The position numbers and the translations under genes are program-made. A model generated the notes under the pieces. That model was not told the origin of the DNA, made no database searches, and worked only from the letters and a program-made list of their open reading frames with translations. Positions 34,507 through 45,825 of a stretch of DNA of 64,000 nt are shown one piece after another. This DNA comes from Ascaphus truei (lineage: Eukaryota > Chordata > Amphibia > Anura > Ascaphidae). The stretch is from the NCBI GenBank assembly GCA_036426205.1, contig WSYH01000849.1, positions 62,001 through 126,000 on the forward strand, written 5' to 3'. Position 1 is the stretch's first letter. The number at the start of each line of letters is the position of its first letter.

Positions 34507-35349
34507 TAGTTTAGGAAGACTTCTACGGTACTAGGAACTCCAGCGAAAGCCAGTAAGATGTTACTCTTCTTTCTGAGTACAAGAGGCTTTGCATAGTTGA
34601 TTCATATTATTTGCAGCCAGACTAATATATATATCCAAGACATGGACAAAGAAATACATGTACATTTTTGCAGTGTACCATATATTTATACTGAGCATGT
34701 ACACTTTTGGCTAGACTCCTGAGCTTCAAAAAGGAAGTTACCTTCCTGTGCCGAGGATTGATTGCTAATTGGAATGATATCAATGGCTTGTGCTGCCCAC
34801 CTGGCATTGAAGTGCATATTTTCATGGCACTAAAGCTGCCAGCGGTGTACATGTGACATTTACTCCTATGCGCCTGTGCTCGTACAGCTGTGCCTGCTTG
34901 AATGTCAAGGCTGCGTAGAATGGTTGTGCCGGAGCCATCTCAGACATGCTGTATTATGAGCTGTGATTGTGGATGCTATTTAAATTCCTGTCATTTTTTT
35001 TTCTCATAGTTTTTCTAGCATTTAACCCAGATGACTTCAAATTATCACTGGGCCCTTCCTTTTACAATTTAGGTTAGGAACAGACTTCTTAAAAAGGCAT
35101 TTTAACTGATTGACTCCTTGGCTATGTTTTTGTCTTCTGGGCAAACTGTCTGACCCATTTAATCTGCCTGTTTTCTCTATCAACTGTAATGTAAAAGACA
35201 TCTCTGGTATTGCACGGAGTGTTCCCATGAGGATTTCCTAGAGTTACAGGGAATGTACTTTCACATTTCCACCCAGTGGTAGCTAAAGTCCTGTTTCAAG
35301 GTGCAGAAACAGTTTCAGGCGAAGAGAATCCCGCTTGTACAGCCAACAC

Positions 35350-35846
35350 AACATAGACAAACAAATTCCTCCAAGTGCAGGTCTCCTCTAGGACAGAGGT
35401 ACAACATCGAGCGCTACACACAAGTTCACAATGCAATTCTTCATTTAAAGCTGCAGTTCAGTCAATATCCTGCATGTGTGTTTTTTTAAATAAATCAGTT
35501 CTGTAGTAAGAAAAAATACTTTTAGCATTTTCTGTTTTTAAAAAAACGTTGAAAGACCAATTTTCTTGTATTCTATTTTAATAGCCATTTGCTAAGGCAC
35601 TGCCCCTTCATGTCCTGTCACAAGCTCTGGCACACCCCTTTGTCAGCCCTGCCCTCCCTCTAGCACATGTCAGTGCAGGAGTGCTCATGAATATTCATGA
35701 GCTTCCACTGACTGACAGAAGCAAATAAAAACATATGCCAGCTCTAATTATGTCACCAAATTTCGCCTATCAATACATGGAGGATGGATTGACTGACAGC
35801 TATACAGTTCTTTAGGTAATTAGAGATTGCACACATGAAACTATTG

Positions 35847-35877
<31 letters not shown>

Positions 35878-36100
35878 TAGACTGAACTGCAGCTTTAATG
35901 TGACAGCCAAGAACAGAGGAGAAACAGTGTTTCAGGGCCCATATGGACCTTTCATCACCTGATGGGAACGTTGTTTCTCCTCTGTTTTTGGCTGTTACAA
36001 TAAATGAAGCATTGCATTGTGTACTTGTCAGTCGAGCTGTGTGTTGTACCTCTATGCTAGAGGAGACCTGCACTTTAAGGAATTTGTTTGGGTAAATCAA
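35350..36100. mobile_element. Inverted-repeat element interrupted by a TTAA MITE
   Basis: The left arm, about 35364-35449 (AATTCCTCCAAGTGCAGGTC, TCCTCTAGGACAGAGGTACA, ACACAAGTTCACAATGC), is the reverse complement, with scattered differences, of 36002-36088 (GCATTGCATTGTGTACTTGT, GTTGTACCTCTATGCTAGAG, GAGACCTGCACTTTAAGGAATT). The arms are about 90 bp and separated by an inserted 446-bp element plus spacer. Confidence 0.55.
35449..35894. mobile_element. TTAA-flanked MITE (AGCTGCAGTTCAGTC termini)
   Basis: Perfect 15-bp inverted termini AGCTGCAGTTCAGTC / GACTGAACTGCAGCT, directly flanked by TTAA at 35445-35448 and 35895-35898. TTAA duplications are typical of piggyBac and Kolobok elements. The interior has an A-run of about 30 near the right end and no transposase. 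Confidence 0.75.
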
Positions 36101-37345
36101 GTCACCTGAAGAGTGCAAAGTGCTTTGGTATAGAAAATGTTGGTGTTTATTGTAGGTTCTGATACCTTTATAAAGGACATACATGAGTGTTCTTTGCGTA
36201 ATTGTACCCCAGACCTGCTTTAAAATCCTCTTCGATTGTTGTGCGTCTGATTAAGTCATATTGTGTGTGTGAAATATTCCAACCTGGCATATGTTTCTCA
36301 TTTTAACGGTGTATAATCCTGTGCCATGATCACCGGGAGTGTGCTCAGGAATGCTGTAGGGAGGCTGTTTCAGATACTTTTTATTTAGAACAGTTATTCA
36401 CTGATTTGTGTCAGTGTTTTGCCAAACACGACACAGCTGGTCACAAATCTTGTGAAGCCGTGGATGTGTATTGAAGTTTGTGTGATGACACACTGTATTT
36501 TGTCTGGTGTGGTAATGCTGGACTTTTCTTCATCATACCAATAAATGTTAAATACACACTAAAAAAAAAGCCCTTTATAAATGTTCCCACATTATAAGTT
36601 GATATTTTTCTTTCACTTTAAATGTCCAGGCTTAAACGTATTCAGCATAGTAAAAAGCAGGCCTTGAAGCCATTAGTCATCTCGAGTTCTACATCAGACA
36701 TTGCAGATGTCAAACGGTTAATGGCTGGGATTCTCAAAAACTCATGGCATTAACCTATTTGCAGAATACTATGCTCTGTAAGCCACTGGCTCCCTGTATG
36801 CATTGGGCATTCTGTGTCATTTGCTGTTCCAAGTTAGAATATTGGGCATCGAAGGGGCAAAACATTTCCCTCATGGAAGAGAAGGTGTTGGTTACCTTGC
36901 CAAGTGCTGTGATCGATCCAAGCTAGTGCTATGAATTGCTGTCTGGCAATTCATACAGGCTACTTAAATGATCCTTACAAATAGCTCAGAGCAGGAAGAA
37001 AAGCCCCATTGTAGTTGCTGGGCAGATTTCTGCTGGCTTTTGGAGACTAAGCGCAGTATGTGTATTGTCTGCACCTAAAAGGCAGAATTAAAGCCCTAAA
37101 GGCAATTTGCAGGCGGATTTTGATTTCGTGCATTGTGAGTCCAATAAAACTTGGGATTAGAATTCACCATTCAGTGCTGGACAGGTTAAATGCGTGATTG
37201 CTGCAGCTGACATGCAAATGAGCTGGCAGCTTTTACCTTTGACTTTAAATAGTATTTCTATTGAAGAACTGAGCGTTACAGAAAATAAGACAAATAGAAA
37301 ATGTCACATTATTCAGCGTTCTACATTTGTATGGTCTTGCTAAGC

Positions 37346-37735
37346 CAGGGATGAGCAACCCAGTCCTCAAGGGTCACGAATAGGTTAGGTTTTAAGGATA
37401 TCCCTGCTTCAGCACAGGTGGCTCTGTTGAAGACTGCACCAGCAACAATAATAATAGCATGTTCTTGTATAGCGCTGCTAGTTTTACGTAGCGCTTTACA
37501 GAGACTTTTTACAGACACAGTCCCTGCCCCGTGGAGCTTACAATCAATGTTTTTGGTGCCTGAGGCACAGGGAGATAAAGTGACTTGCTCAAGGTGGCAA
37601 GGAGCCGACACCAGGAATTGAACAAAGTTCCCCTGCTTCAAACTCAGTGACAGTCAGTGTCTTTACTCACTGAGCCGCTGTACTTTAAAACCTCACCTAT
37701 TGGTGGCCCTTGAGGACTGGAGTTGCCGACACCTG
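37346..37735. mobile_element. Palindromic hAT MITE, copy E, interrupted by a SINE
   Basis: Left arm 37346-37440 (CAGGGATGAGCAACCCAGTC, AAGGATATCCCTGCTTCAGC) and right arm 37687-37735 (ACCTATTGGTGGCCCTTGAG, GAGTTGCCGACACCTG). The flanking octamers TGCTAAGC and CGCTAAGC match at 7 of 8 positions, proving the two halves are one insertion. The middle is replaced by a CORE-SINE. Confidence 0.75.
37441..37686 (-). mobile_element. CORE-SINE (MIR-like, tRNA-headed)
   Basis: On the minus strand this starts with a tRNA-like head: an A box within GGCTCAGTGAGTAAAG and a B box near GTTCAATTCCTGG. The CORE follows (CACCTTGAGCAAGTCACTTT, TCTCCCTGTGCCTCAG), plainly similar to the MIR core. The tail is L2-like (TTGTAAGCTCCACGGGGCAG, GTAAAGCGCTACG) and ends in an (ATT)n run. 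This is the standard CORE-SINE architecture with an L2-dependent tail. It is an RNA polymerase III-derived retroposon, not a functional tRNA. Confidence 0.8.
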
Positions 37736-39840
37736 CGCTAAGCTGTTGGGTGTTATGTTAAATAAAAAAAAATCCTAAAATCCTATCTGTCATCATTAGA
37801 ATCACCTAATAGTTAATGGATGAATGCAATGTGTATTTGTCCTTCCTAAGTAACCTCTAGTTTCTCCTTATTTGGCATGTCATTCTCTTTGTAATGTATA
37901 ATCACTCTGTACCCCCATTGTACGGCACTGCAGAATATGTTGGCGCCATTTAAATAAATGATAATAGTTAATAGTGTTTCTCATTTATTTTATTCATCCT
38001 AAAGTTGCATTTCAAATCCACATTTCCCCCGCCTTCCTGAAATGAGTTTCCACAATTAAAAGCGACATTGGGTACTGAACATTTCTCCTGTGTAGAGAAC
38101 TTGGAGATGGAAGCCGACCAATAATATATTTCCAGGCTGCCACTACTGACCTCCCCCCTCAAGCATGCAACCCCCTCCAAATATCAGTCTGCACCCTTTG
38201 TTGTGAATTGACACCCATTTAGGGATGTGTGTTAAAAGGCCGTAACGGTAATCGTGGCCTTTTCGCCAACATTATGGTGTTTTGAGGTAAACTTGACTCT
38301 ATTTATTCTTTCTGGATAGGGTGTTTGTGGTATGTAAAGATAGATACTCTGCACCAGTTTACCGTGCAGCGATTTTCTTCGGAGTAGGTTTTTTATTTCC
38401 CCAGACATGGAATTTTGCTGTAATTGCTTCACGTTTTTTGACTGCATGTCCTTTTTTGTTGAGGCGTCTCCTTCCCTCCTGGAATAACATTTTGCATCCA
38501 ACATCCACTTTGTTTTTCTATTTGTGGCTGATGGGTTTCTGTTCTGCCATTTAGCAGCAGTTTAAGTTGAAAGCCATATTCATGTTGGCATTTTATTGCT
38601 GTATGGAATAGCATGCTTCAGTTATTAATCTTTGCAGACCATTTAATATGATGGTTTAACATTGTTTTTTTTTTTATTCCCTTCTACCCCCCCCCCCCCC
38701 TCTCTATTTAGACAACAGTCAGAGCTTAGTAAACATTAATTAGAAGCAAAGCTTTGTATCCAATTTCATCTTTAGCACTGAATTCAGACACTGAATGTCC
38801 TGAAAAACTTTATTTTTTTTGTGCTAGTGCCTGTCACATAGGGGGTTAAAATGCCTGTCGCACGTATCTATAGCTCTCGCATCAAAGCCTGCATTACCAG
38901 TACCCTAGCTCTTCTCTCACTGTATTTCTGCGCATATTGGCGAGTAAGGGTTTAGGTTTCTTATTTCATTACGCCATGGCTAAACTGTTTTTTTTTATTT
39001 TTTTTTTTAACTTGGGCACTTGACAACTCAAAGTGCTAAATTCTAGAAGTTGTGACAAAGCAGTGAAAGAGGATCTTGAGCTGTCCGTGCTCAGTCTGTT
39101 GTTCATGGCTACAAGCCGCAATGAGTTTTATTTTTGGTCACGTAATCTTTTCTGGACTGATGGGATTACGGGTTAAGAAGAGAGATTAACTCTTGTTGTA
39201 TTATAAACTAGCACTTTGCCGTACAATGTGAGGCCCACTCCTTCAGCACCATCCGTATGAAAGAACGATGCACACTCCGTACACAGACATTATTACAACT
39301 CAGAGGTGATGAATGGTCTCCAGTTAGAAAGGTCAGCAAGCATAACATTCATATTTAATATGGCATAGTACAGTTTACATGACAGTCACCCATGTAATTT
39401 ATATAGTATGTAATTTCCTTGGTTTTGTTTATCTTTAGGTGGTTGAATCCTCTCGGTGCGAGTCCTTATTACCTGTGGGGGGAGCTGAATCTTCATACGC
39501 TCACTGGGGCCAGGTTGTGGAGGTGCGGAAATTACTTACGTACTTTTCATTACCATACTAACAAGGTTTCTACACACTGGTCAATTTCATGTAACTCCTA
39601 TTATTCATATGTGTATACTTGTCTGAGTATATGCTCAAGTATGATCAGATTTATACATATAATATTTATAGCGGTAAAGTGTGTGGGCTATTTAAATGAG
39701 ATTTGGAAGATAATCTGCATGTATGGTTTTCTTTTTAGATGCAATATATCTAGAATGTTACATTAATGATGTAGATTTTTACATTAGCTCAATTAGCAGA
39801 TGTTTAAAAATAGTTTGAATTGTCCAAAATCATAACTACC

Positions 39841-39865
39841 TGTTTATCTGCTTCACTCCTTGCAG
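39841..39865 (+). promoter_or_regulatory. ARHGAP5: Splice acceptor of ARHGAP5 exon 2
   Basis: A pyrimidine-rich stretch ending CTTCACTCCTTGCAG, with the AG at 39864-39865, lies 179 bp upstream of the start codon. It is the best acceptor between the preceding in-frame stops and the ATG. Confidence 0.75.
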
Positions 39866-40044
39866 AAAAATGCTGAGCTGCCGTACATGAGGATCACAGT
39901 TAGTGAAGCAACGGAGGACGTCCGAGGCGTAGGAGGACCTCTGCTAGGTTTCTAAAGGGATACTTTGGGTACCGGTTGGAACTTGGTGAGAATGAGAAAT
40001 ACGCTCCGCTGGCTAAATGAGTTCAGAAGGATGAGAGGGGAGTG
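39866..40044 (+). other. ARHGAP5: ARHGAP5 5' UTR in exon 2
   Basis: Noncoding leader between the proposed acceptor and the ATG. It contains an upstream ATG (39870) and another at 40031; neither opens a long frame, so a modest translational effect is possible. Confidence 0.65.
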
Positions 40045-43000
40045 ATGATGGCAAAAAATAAGGAGCCACGTCCCCCAGCATATACCATTAGCGTGGTAGG
40101 ATTATCTGGGACTGAGAAGGATAAAGGCAACTGTGGAGTGGGGAAGTCTTGCTTGTGCAACCGGTATGTCCGCCCAAAGGCTGATGAATATTACCCAGAA
40201 CATACCTCTGTCCTTAGCACAATTGACTTTGGAGGGCGTGTGGTCAACAATGACCACTTTTTGTACTGGGGTGACGTAACACAGAGCGGGGAGGATGGGG
40301 TGGACTGCAGGCACCATATCATTGAGCAGACAGAATTCATAGACGACCAGACTTTCCTTCCCCACCGGAGCACGAATCTTCAGCCCTACATAAAGCGGGC
40401 AGCATCTTCAAAGCTGCAATCAGCAGAGAAACTGATGTATATTTGCACGGACCAGCTTGGCCTGGAGCAGGACTTTGAGCAAAAGCAAATGCCAGAAGGG
40501 AAACTGACCATAGATGGTTTTGTGCTATGCATTGATGTTAGCCAAGGATGTACCCGAAAGTTTGACGAACAGCTTAAGTTCATTAATAACCTCTACGTGC
40601 AAGTAGCAAAAGCAAAAAAGCCTGTTATCATTGCTGCAACTAAATGCGATGAGTGTGTGGATCATTATCTGCGAGAAGTTCAGGCATTTTCCTCCAACAA
40701 GAAAAACTTACTGGTTGTAGAAACTTCCGCACGGATTAATATCAATGTTGAGACTTGTTTTACTGCTCTGGTTCAAATGTTGGACAAAACTCGAGGGAAA
40801 CCCAAAATAATTCCTTATTTGGATGCCTTCAAAACACACAGGCAACTTGTTGCCTGTACTACTGACAAATTTGAGAAGCTTATAGTGCAAACAGTGCGGG
40901 ATTACCATGCAACATGGAAAACAGTTACTAATAAATTGAAAAACCACCCTGATTACGAAGACTACATCAACCTAGAGAGTACTATGAAGGCCAAAAATAC
41001 CTTTTCAAAACACATAGAGCAGCTCAAGCAGGAGCACATTCGGAAAAGAAAAGAGGAGTACCTTAAAACACTACCAAGAGCACTCAATATAATCCTGCCA
41101 AAGCTTGAGGAGATTGAAAGCTTAAGCTGGGCAGAAGCTCTGCAGCTTTTAGAAAGAAGTCCAGACTTCAGTTTGTGGTTTGTGATGCTTGACGGGACCC
41201 CCTGGGATCAATCTGACCATATAGACAAAATGAATGATAGGAGGGTTCCCTTTGACCTCCTGTGCACTTTGGAAGCAGAAAAACTTTATCAAAACCACGT
41301 CCAGCACCTGATTTCTGAGAAAAGGAGATTGGAAATGAAGGAAAAGTTCAAGAAAACCCTCGAGAAAACACTGTTCATTTCCCCCGGTCAGTCCTGGGAA
41401 GAGGTGATGTGTTTTGTGTTAGACGAAGAAGCCTACAAGTTCATAAATGAGACAGACCGAGTAGAAGTATACCGCAAACATCAGCGGGAAATCATTGAAA
41501 AAGCCAAAGAAGAATTCCAGGAGATGGTTTTCGAGCACGCCGAACTGTTCTATGACTTGGATCTAAACGCTACTCCCAGCAGTGATAAAATGAGCGAGAT
41601 TCATGCTGTCCTTGGTGAAGAGCCAAGATACAAAGCTTTACAGAAGCTTGCCCCCGACAGAGAATCTCTCCTGCTCAAACACATAGGATTTGTTTATCAC
41701 CCCACTAAAGAAACCTGTTTAAGTGGTCAAAACTGCATGGACATTAAAGTGGAACAGGTACTTGCCAACAGCCTCCTCCAGTCGAATCTCGGCCGTCTGA
41801 ACTTGTACCATGATGGAACTAACCTTGATAAGGTGAACCTCTTCATCCTCGGCAAAGACAGTCTGGCACAGGAGATGACAAACGAAATAAGGACTCAGTC
41901 GACGGATGACGAGTTTGCACTGGATGGGAAAATTTATGAATTAGACCTAAGAGCACTTGATGCATATTCCGTTTACCTTTCGAGTCAGTTATGGACCTCT
42001 ACTTTTAAACCACACGGTTGCTTCTGTGTTTTTAGCTCAATTGAATCACTTAATTTTATGGGGGACTGCATTGGCAAGATCAGATGTGAAGCACAGGCTA
42101 GGAGAGATAAGGACATGGCGAACCTTCCATTCACGTTAATTCTAGCTAACCAACGGGAGAACGTCGTCAAGAACCTGCCAATTCTGAGGCATCAAGGGCA
42201 GCAGCTAGCAAATAAGCTGCAGTGCCCCTTTGTTGACGTACCTGCTGGCACATACCCACGCAAGTTTAACGAGACTCAAATAAAACAAGCACTGAGGGGA
42301 GTACTGGAATCTGTCAAGCACAATTCCGACATTGCTAACCCGGTTCCCATTGTAAAAGACCTTTCGGAAGCTGACTTGAGGATCGTAATGTGTGCCATGT
42401 GTGGGGATCCCTTCAGCGTGGACCTAATTCTTTCTCCCTTTTTGGAATCCCGCACATGCAGTGCTGCTCAGCCCGGCCAAAAGAACTCACTGATGCTTGA
42501 CAAAATCATTGGCGAGAAACGGAGGCGGATACAGATAACCATATTATCGTACCACTCCTCCATCGGGGTACGGAAAGACGAGCTGGTTCACGGGTACATC
42601 TTGGTTTACTCTGCCAGGCGAAAGGCCTCCATGGGAATGCTGCGCGCGTTCCTTTCAGAGGTTCAGGACACCATTCCTGTACAACTGGTAGCGGTCACAG
42701 ACAGCCAAGCGGATTTCTTTGAGAATGAGGCCATCAAAGAGTTAATGACAGAAGGAGAGCACATTGCCACAGAGATTTCCGCTAAATTTACTGCTTTGTA
42801 TTCACTGTCTCAGTACCACCGGCAAACAGAGGTTTTTACGCCATTCTTTTGTGATGTTTTGGAGAAAAAGACCTCGATTGAGAACTCCTACTTGGTAGAG
42901 AGCACCAGGGAGGCAAGTCAACAGTGTGAAGATGTTTTCATCCATTCGCCACGTGGAAACTCGCCAGCCTATAGCTGCTATCCGGATTCAGAGGACGATA

Positions 43001-43746
43001 CTGAAGCTCCACCACCGTATAGCCCCATTGGAGATGACGTGCAACTTTTGCCAAAGTGTCGTTTGGACAATGAAGGGAACGAGTATCCCATACACAGTAC
43101 CCCACTTAACTGTCATGACCACGAGCGCAACCATAAAGTGCCTCCTCCTCCAATAAGGCCCAAGCCAGCTTTACCCAAGAAACTGGATCCAAACCTATTG
43201 AAAACTATTGAAGCTGGCATCAAAACGAACCCCAAGAAGCAAACCTCTCGTGTCCCCCTGGCACACCCTGAGGATCTGGACCCTTCTGATAACTATGCTG
43301 AACCGGTTGACACCATCTTCAAACCCAAAGACTTTGCCAATGACATTTACGCGGTTCCAGACGACAGTCAGAACCAAATCATGAAAAGCCGAAACCTGTT
43401 CACCAATGCGCAGGGAGACGAGGAGAACGGCATCTCAGACAGAGCGTCAAGGGGTCAGACGGAGAGGAGGCCCTCTAAGTACAAGTACAGGTCAAAGACT
43501 CTGTTCAGCAAGGCCAAATCGTACTCGTACCGGCGGACTCATTCTGACGCCAGTGACGAGGAGGCGTTCACCACAGGTGGAAAGGAGTGGAAGCGGAAAG
43601 GAAGACACAGAGGAAGCGAAGAGGACCCGTTACTCTCTCCCGTTGATACCTGGAAAGGGGGCATTGACAACCCGGCCATCACTTCCGACCAAGAGCTGGA
43701 TGATAAAAAAAAGAAAAAAGCGACCAAAGGGAAAGGAGACAAGAAG
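40045..43746 (+). CDS. ARHGAP5: Rho GTPase-activating protein 5 (p190-B RhoGAP), large coding exon
   Basis: ARHGAP5 turns off Rho-family GTPases at membranes and adhesions. This exon encodes residues 1-1234 of a protein of about 1500, everything except the C-terminal RhoGAP domain. The start is ATG at 40045, giving MMAKNKEPRPP as in vertebrate p190-B; a GTG at 40042 is only an in-frame extension. Visible parts: N-terminal GTPase domain with P-loop G28-NCGV-GKS35 and TKCD at 199-202; the FF-domain region from about residue 265 to 550; the pseudoGTPase region to about 950; a Pro-rich PPPPIRPKP near 1032; Y1084 (NYAEP) and Y1102 (IYAVP), corresponding to the Src-type sites that recruit p120RasGAP in p190 proteins; then a Ser/Arg-rich basic stretch (KYKYRSKTLFSKAKSY), and an acidic and Lys-rich end. 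It ends in phase 0 at AAG/GTAGGT. The sequence favours p190-B over the paralogue ARHGAP35 throughout. No frameshift or internal stop. Confidence 0.97.
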
Positions 43747-44350
43747 GTAGGTTTTGTATTTAGATATTCATGCCATGAATAGCAATGTCTCCCAGGGCTT
43801 TATTCTGTTACTGTAGTTTGCCTTTTTACTCCACCATTTTTTGGTGCATGATAGGGTAACATGCAGTCCTTTTTGGTAAAAATGTGTGAATGTGTAGCCA
43901 GCTCTCTTCATACACAGGCCTTTTATTCACGATAGGTTGTGAGGGATCATGTTGACACTGCATTGACAATTAATGTAGAACCTTTTTGTATAAGATCAGC
44001 CTGGGAATGTGGGTCTTCCACTAAAGCACCCGATCCGGGACGTTGGAGAGATAATAATGTAAGCACTCACCCAAGTTACACAACACCATGTTTTTGTATA
44101 TATTCATAGATATAGCAAATAAAAATTCCACTTATGAGCCCATTCACATGTTTCAGACAGGTCCACAAACCTGTCTTTCCCTATTGCATGCTAAGATAAT
44201 GCTTCCACTCCAGCCATTGATTCTGGGTAATGACAAGCAAATCCGAACTCTCCGTGAGTCACATTTCTTCCTATCCATTTGAAAGAGGCAACCCAAGCTC
44301 TTCTTTTTATTTTTTTAATATACACCCAAAATAGAAGCAGAGGGTCACAG

Positions 44351-44520
44351 GAGCTGAACCCCATTCATTTGAGCTCTGGGGAACCCCTGCTTCCGGAGAT
44401 ACCTCTGTAGCAGCCGCTTGGCTGCCAAGGATTACGTAATAGCCGCTGTTCAAAGCTCCTTGTGGGCAAATAGGAAGCCGTAACGTCATCAGATTCTGCT
44501 TCCTATAGGCCCGCGTGACG
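44351..44520. mobile_element. GAGCTGAACC-type palindromic MITE, copy 1 (left part)
   Basis: Starts GAGCTGAACCCCATTCATTT and continues GCTCTGGGGAACCCCTGCTT, CCGGAGATACCTCTGTAG. The family also occurs at 48607-48885 and 53529-53843. A palindromic hAT MITE directly follows at its right edge, so the right arm was lost or displaced. Confidence 0.65.
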
Positions 44521-44686
44521 TGTCCTCAAGGGCCACCAACAGGTCAGGTTTTCAGGATATCCCTGCTTCAGCACAGGTGGCTCAATCAGTGGCTCAGTCG
44601 AAGACTGTAGCACCTCTGCTGAAGCAGGGATATCCTGTAAACCTGACCTGTTGGTGGCCCTTGAGGACTAGCGTTGCCCAGCCCCG
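44521..44686. mobile_element. Palindromic hAT MITE, copy F (left terminus missing)
   Basis: TCCTCAAGGGCCACCAACAG, TTTCAGGATATCCCTGCTTC and their mirror images GAAGCAGGGATATCCTG and CTGTTGGTGGCCCTTGAGGA are intact. The outer 18 bp or so of the left end are absent, and the right end is GCGTTGCCCAGCCCCG. Confidence 0.7.
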
Positions 44687-44770
44687 GGCTATAGACACCG
44701 TGGCCCTTTCTGGCACTGAAAAGGTTTGTGGTTAAGTCTGAGGGTGCCTAGACTGGGACAGATGTATGTA

Positions 44771-45102
44771 CAGGCATACCCCGGTTTAAGTACACTCACT
44801 TTAAGTACACTCGCGACTAAGTACATCTCGCTCAATAGGCAAACGGCAGCTCACGCATGCGCCAGTCAGCACGTCCTGAACAGCAATACCGGCTCCCTAC
44901 CTGTAACGAAGCTGTGCGCAAGCGGGGAGACTATAGAGCCTGTTACAAATGCCTTATTTACATCAGTTCTGGACGTATATGACAATTGCAGTACAGTACG
45001 TGCATCGATAAGTGGAGAAAAGGTGGTGCTTCACTTTAAGTACATTTTCGCTTTACATACATGCTCCGGTCCCATTGCGTACGTTAATGTGGGGTATGCC
45101 TG
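44771..45102. mobile_element. TA-flanked mariner-type MITE, copy 2
   Basis: CAGGCATACCCCGG ... GTGGGGTATGCCTG with TA on both sides; closely related to and in the same orientation as 34188-34506, with an extra CTCCGGTCCC segment near the right end. Confidence 0.75.
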
Positions 45103-45177
45103 TATCTGAAACAGCATGGTATATTTCCTGTAGTTAGTTAGTATATATGTGCAGTGCTCCGGTATTACAAGCTATAG

Positions 45178-45480
45178 CAGTGTTTTTCAACAGGGGTTCC
45201 TAGGAACCCTGGGGTTTCCCGGACATCCCTAAAGTGTTCCCTGGCATTTTATGGTCATTTGAAAATTGTACCAAATATAGAAAAATGTACAATGCATCTG
45301 ATCTGTCACGCTATTAGAGAGAGTTGGGGTTCCTTAGAATGCATCTGATCTGTCACGCTATTAGAGATAGTTGGGGTTCCTTACAATGTGTCTCATCAGA
45401 GGTGCGCTATTAGAGAGGGTTGGGGTTCCACAAAATTTCACATAGGGTTCCTTTAACCAAAAAACAGTTGGAAACCACAG
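45178..45480. mobile_element. hAT (Charlie-like) MITE with internal triplication
   Basis: Terminus CAGTGTTTTTCAACAGGGG opens and AACAGTTGGAAACCACAG closes; flanking octamers AGCTATAG and AGCTATTG match at 7 of 8. Inside, a roughly 60-bp unit containing GCTATTAGAGAGAGTTGGGG is repeated three times with drift (45298-45430). Confidence 0.7.
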
Positions 45481-45654
45481 AGCTATTGTAATCACATTAC
45501 GTATTTATCAATATACAGGCCCAACTTCGACACCCCTACATTTTTCTGCTGTACAAATGCCTTTTAGTGTGGGGTTTCCACCAACGGTATTATCCTGTTT
45601 TAGAAAAGAAGCAGACAGGTATTTATCTTGATTTTTACAGGTAATGCCTAATAT

Positions 45655-45703
45655 TGGCCATCTCTCTCTCTCTCGCCATCTCTCTCTCTCTCGCCATCTC
45701 TCT

Positions 45704-45735
<32 letters not shown>

Positions 45736-45825
45736 CTCGCCATCTCTCTCTCTCTCTCGCCATTCTCTCTCTTGCCATCTCTCTCTTGCCATCTCTCTCT
45801 TGCCATCTCTCTCTCGCCATCTCAT
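45655..45825. repeat. (TC)n microsatellite with regular GCCA interruptions
   Basis: About 12 units of TCTCTCTCTCGCCA type. Arg/Glu-rich minus-strand ORFs and Ser/Leu-rich plus-strand ORFs here are artefacts. Confidence 0.95.

Larger units (their letters stand above)
19131..39865 (+). other. ARHGAP5: Probable ARHGAP5 intron 1
   Basis: 20.7 kb between the CpG-island donor (GT at 19131) and the acceptor AG at 39864-39865. No host coding exon was recognised within it. It contains hAT MITEs, an antisense CR1, an antisense L2, a CORE-SINE, mariner- and TTAA-type MITEs and short repeats, listed separately. The stretches 21.9-24.3, 27.3-29.1, 30.5-31.4 and 38-39.8 kb hold nothing I can name beyond AT-rich and homopolymer runs. 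Confidence 0.6.

Noticed and set aside
37441..37686. A tRNA gene on the minus strand
   Set aside because: A and B boxes are tRNA-like, but the MIR-type core, L2-like tail and (ATT)n end identify a SINE; no cloverleaf is maintained.
40042..40044. GTG as ARHGAP5 start codon
   Set aside because: The ATG that follows gives the N-terminus known for vertebrate p190-B; the GTG is merely the first in-frame near-cognate codon.
40045..43746. Assignment to the paralogue ARHGAP35 (p190-A)
   Set aside because: The N-terminal AKNKEPRPP, the FF region and the C-terminal basic segment fit p190-B much better; the p190-A N-terminus differs clearly.
43747..43782. Eleven extra residues at the end of the large exon as part of the protein
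   Set aside because: They follow a consensus donor AAG/GTAGGT and read into the intron; the family continues into the RhoGAP domain from another exon.
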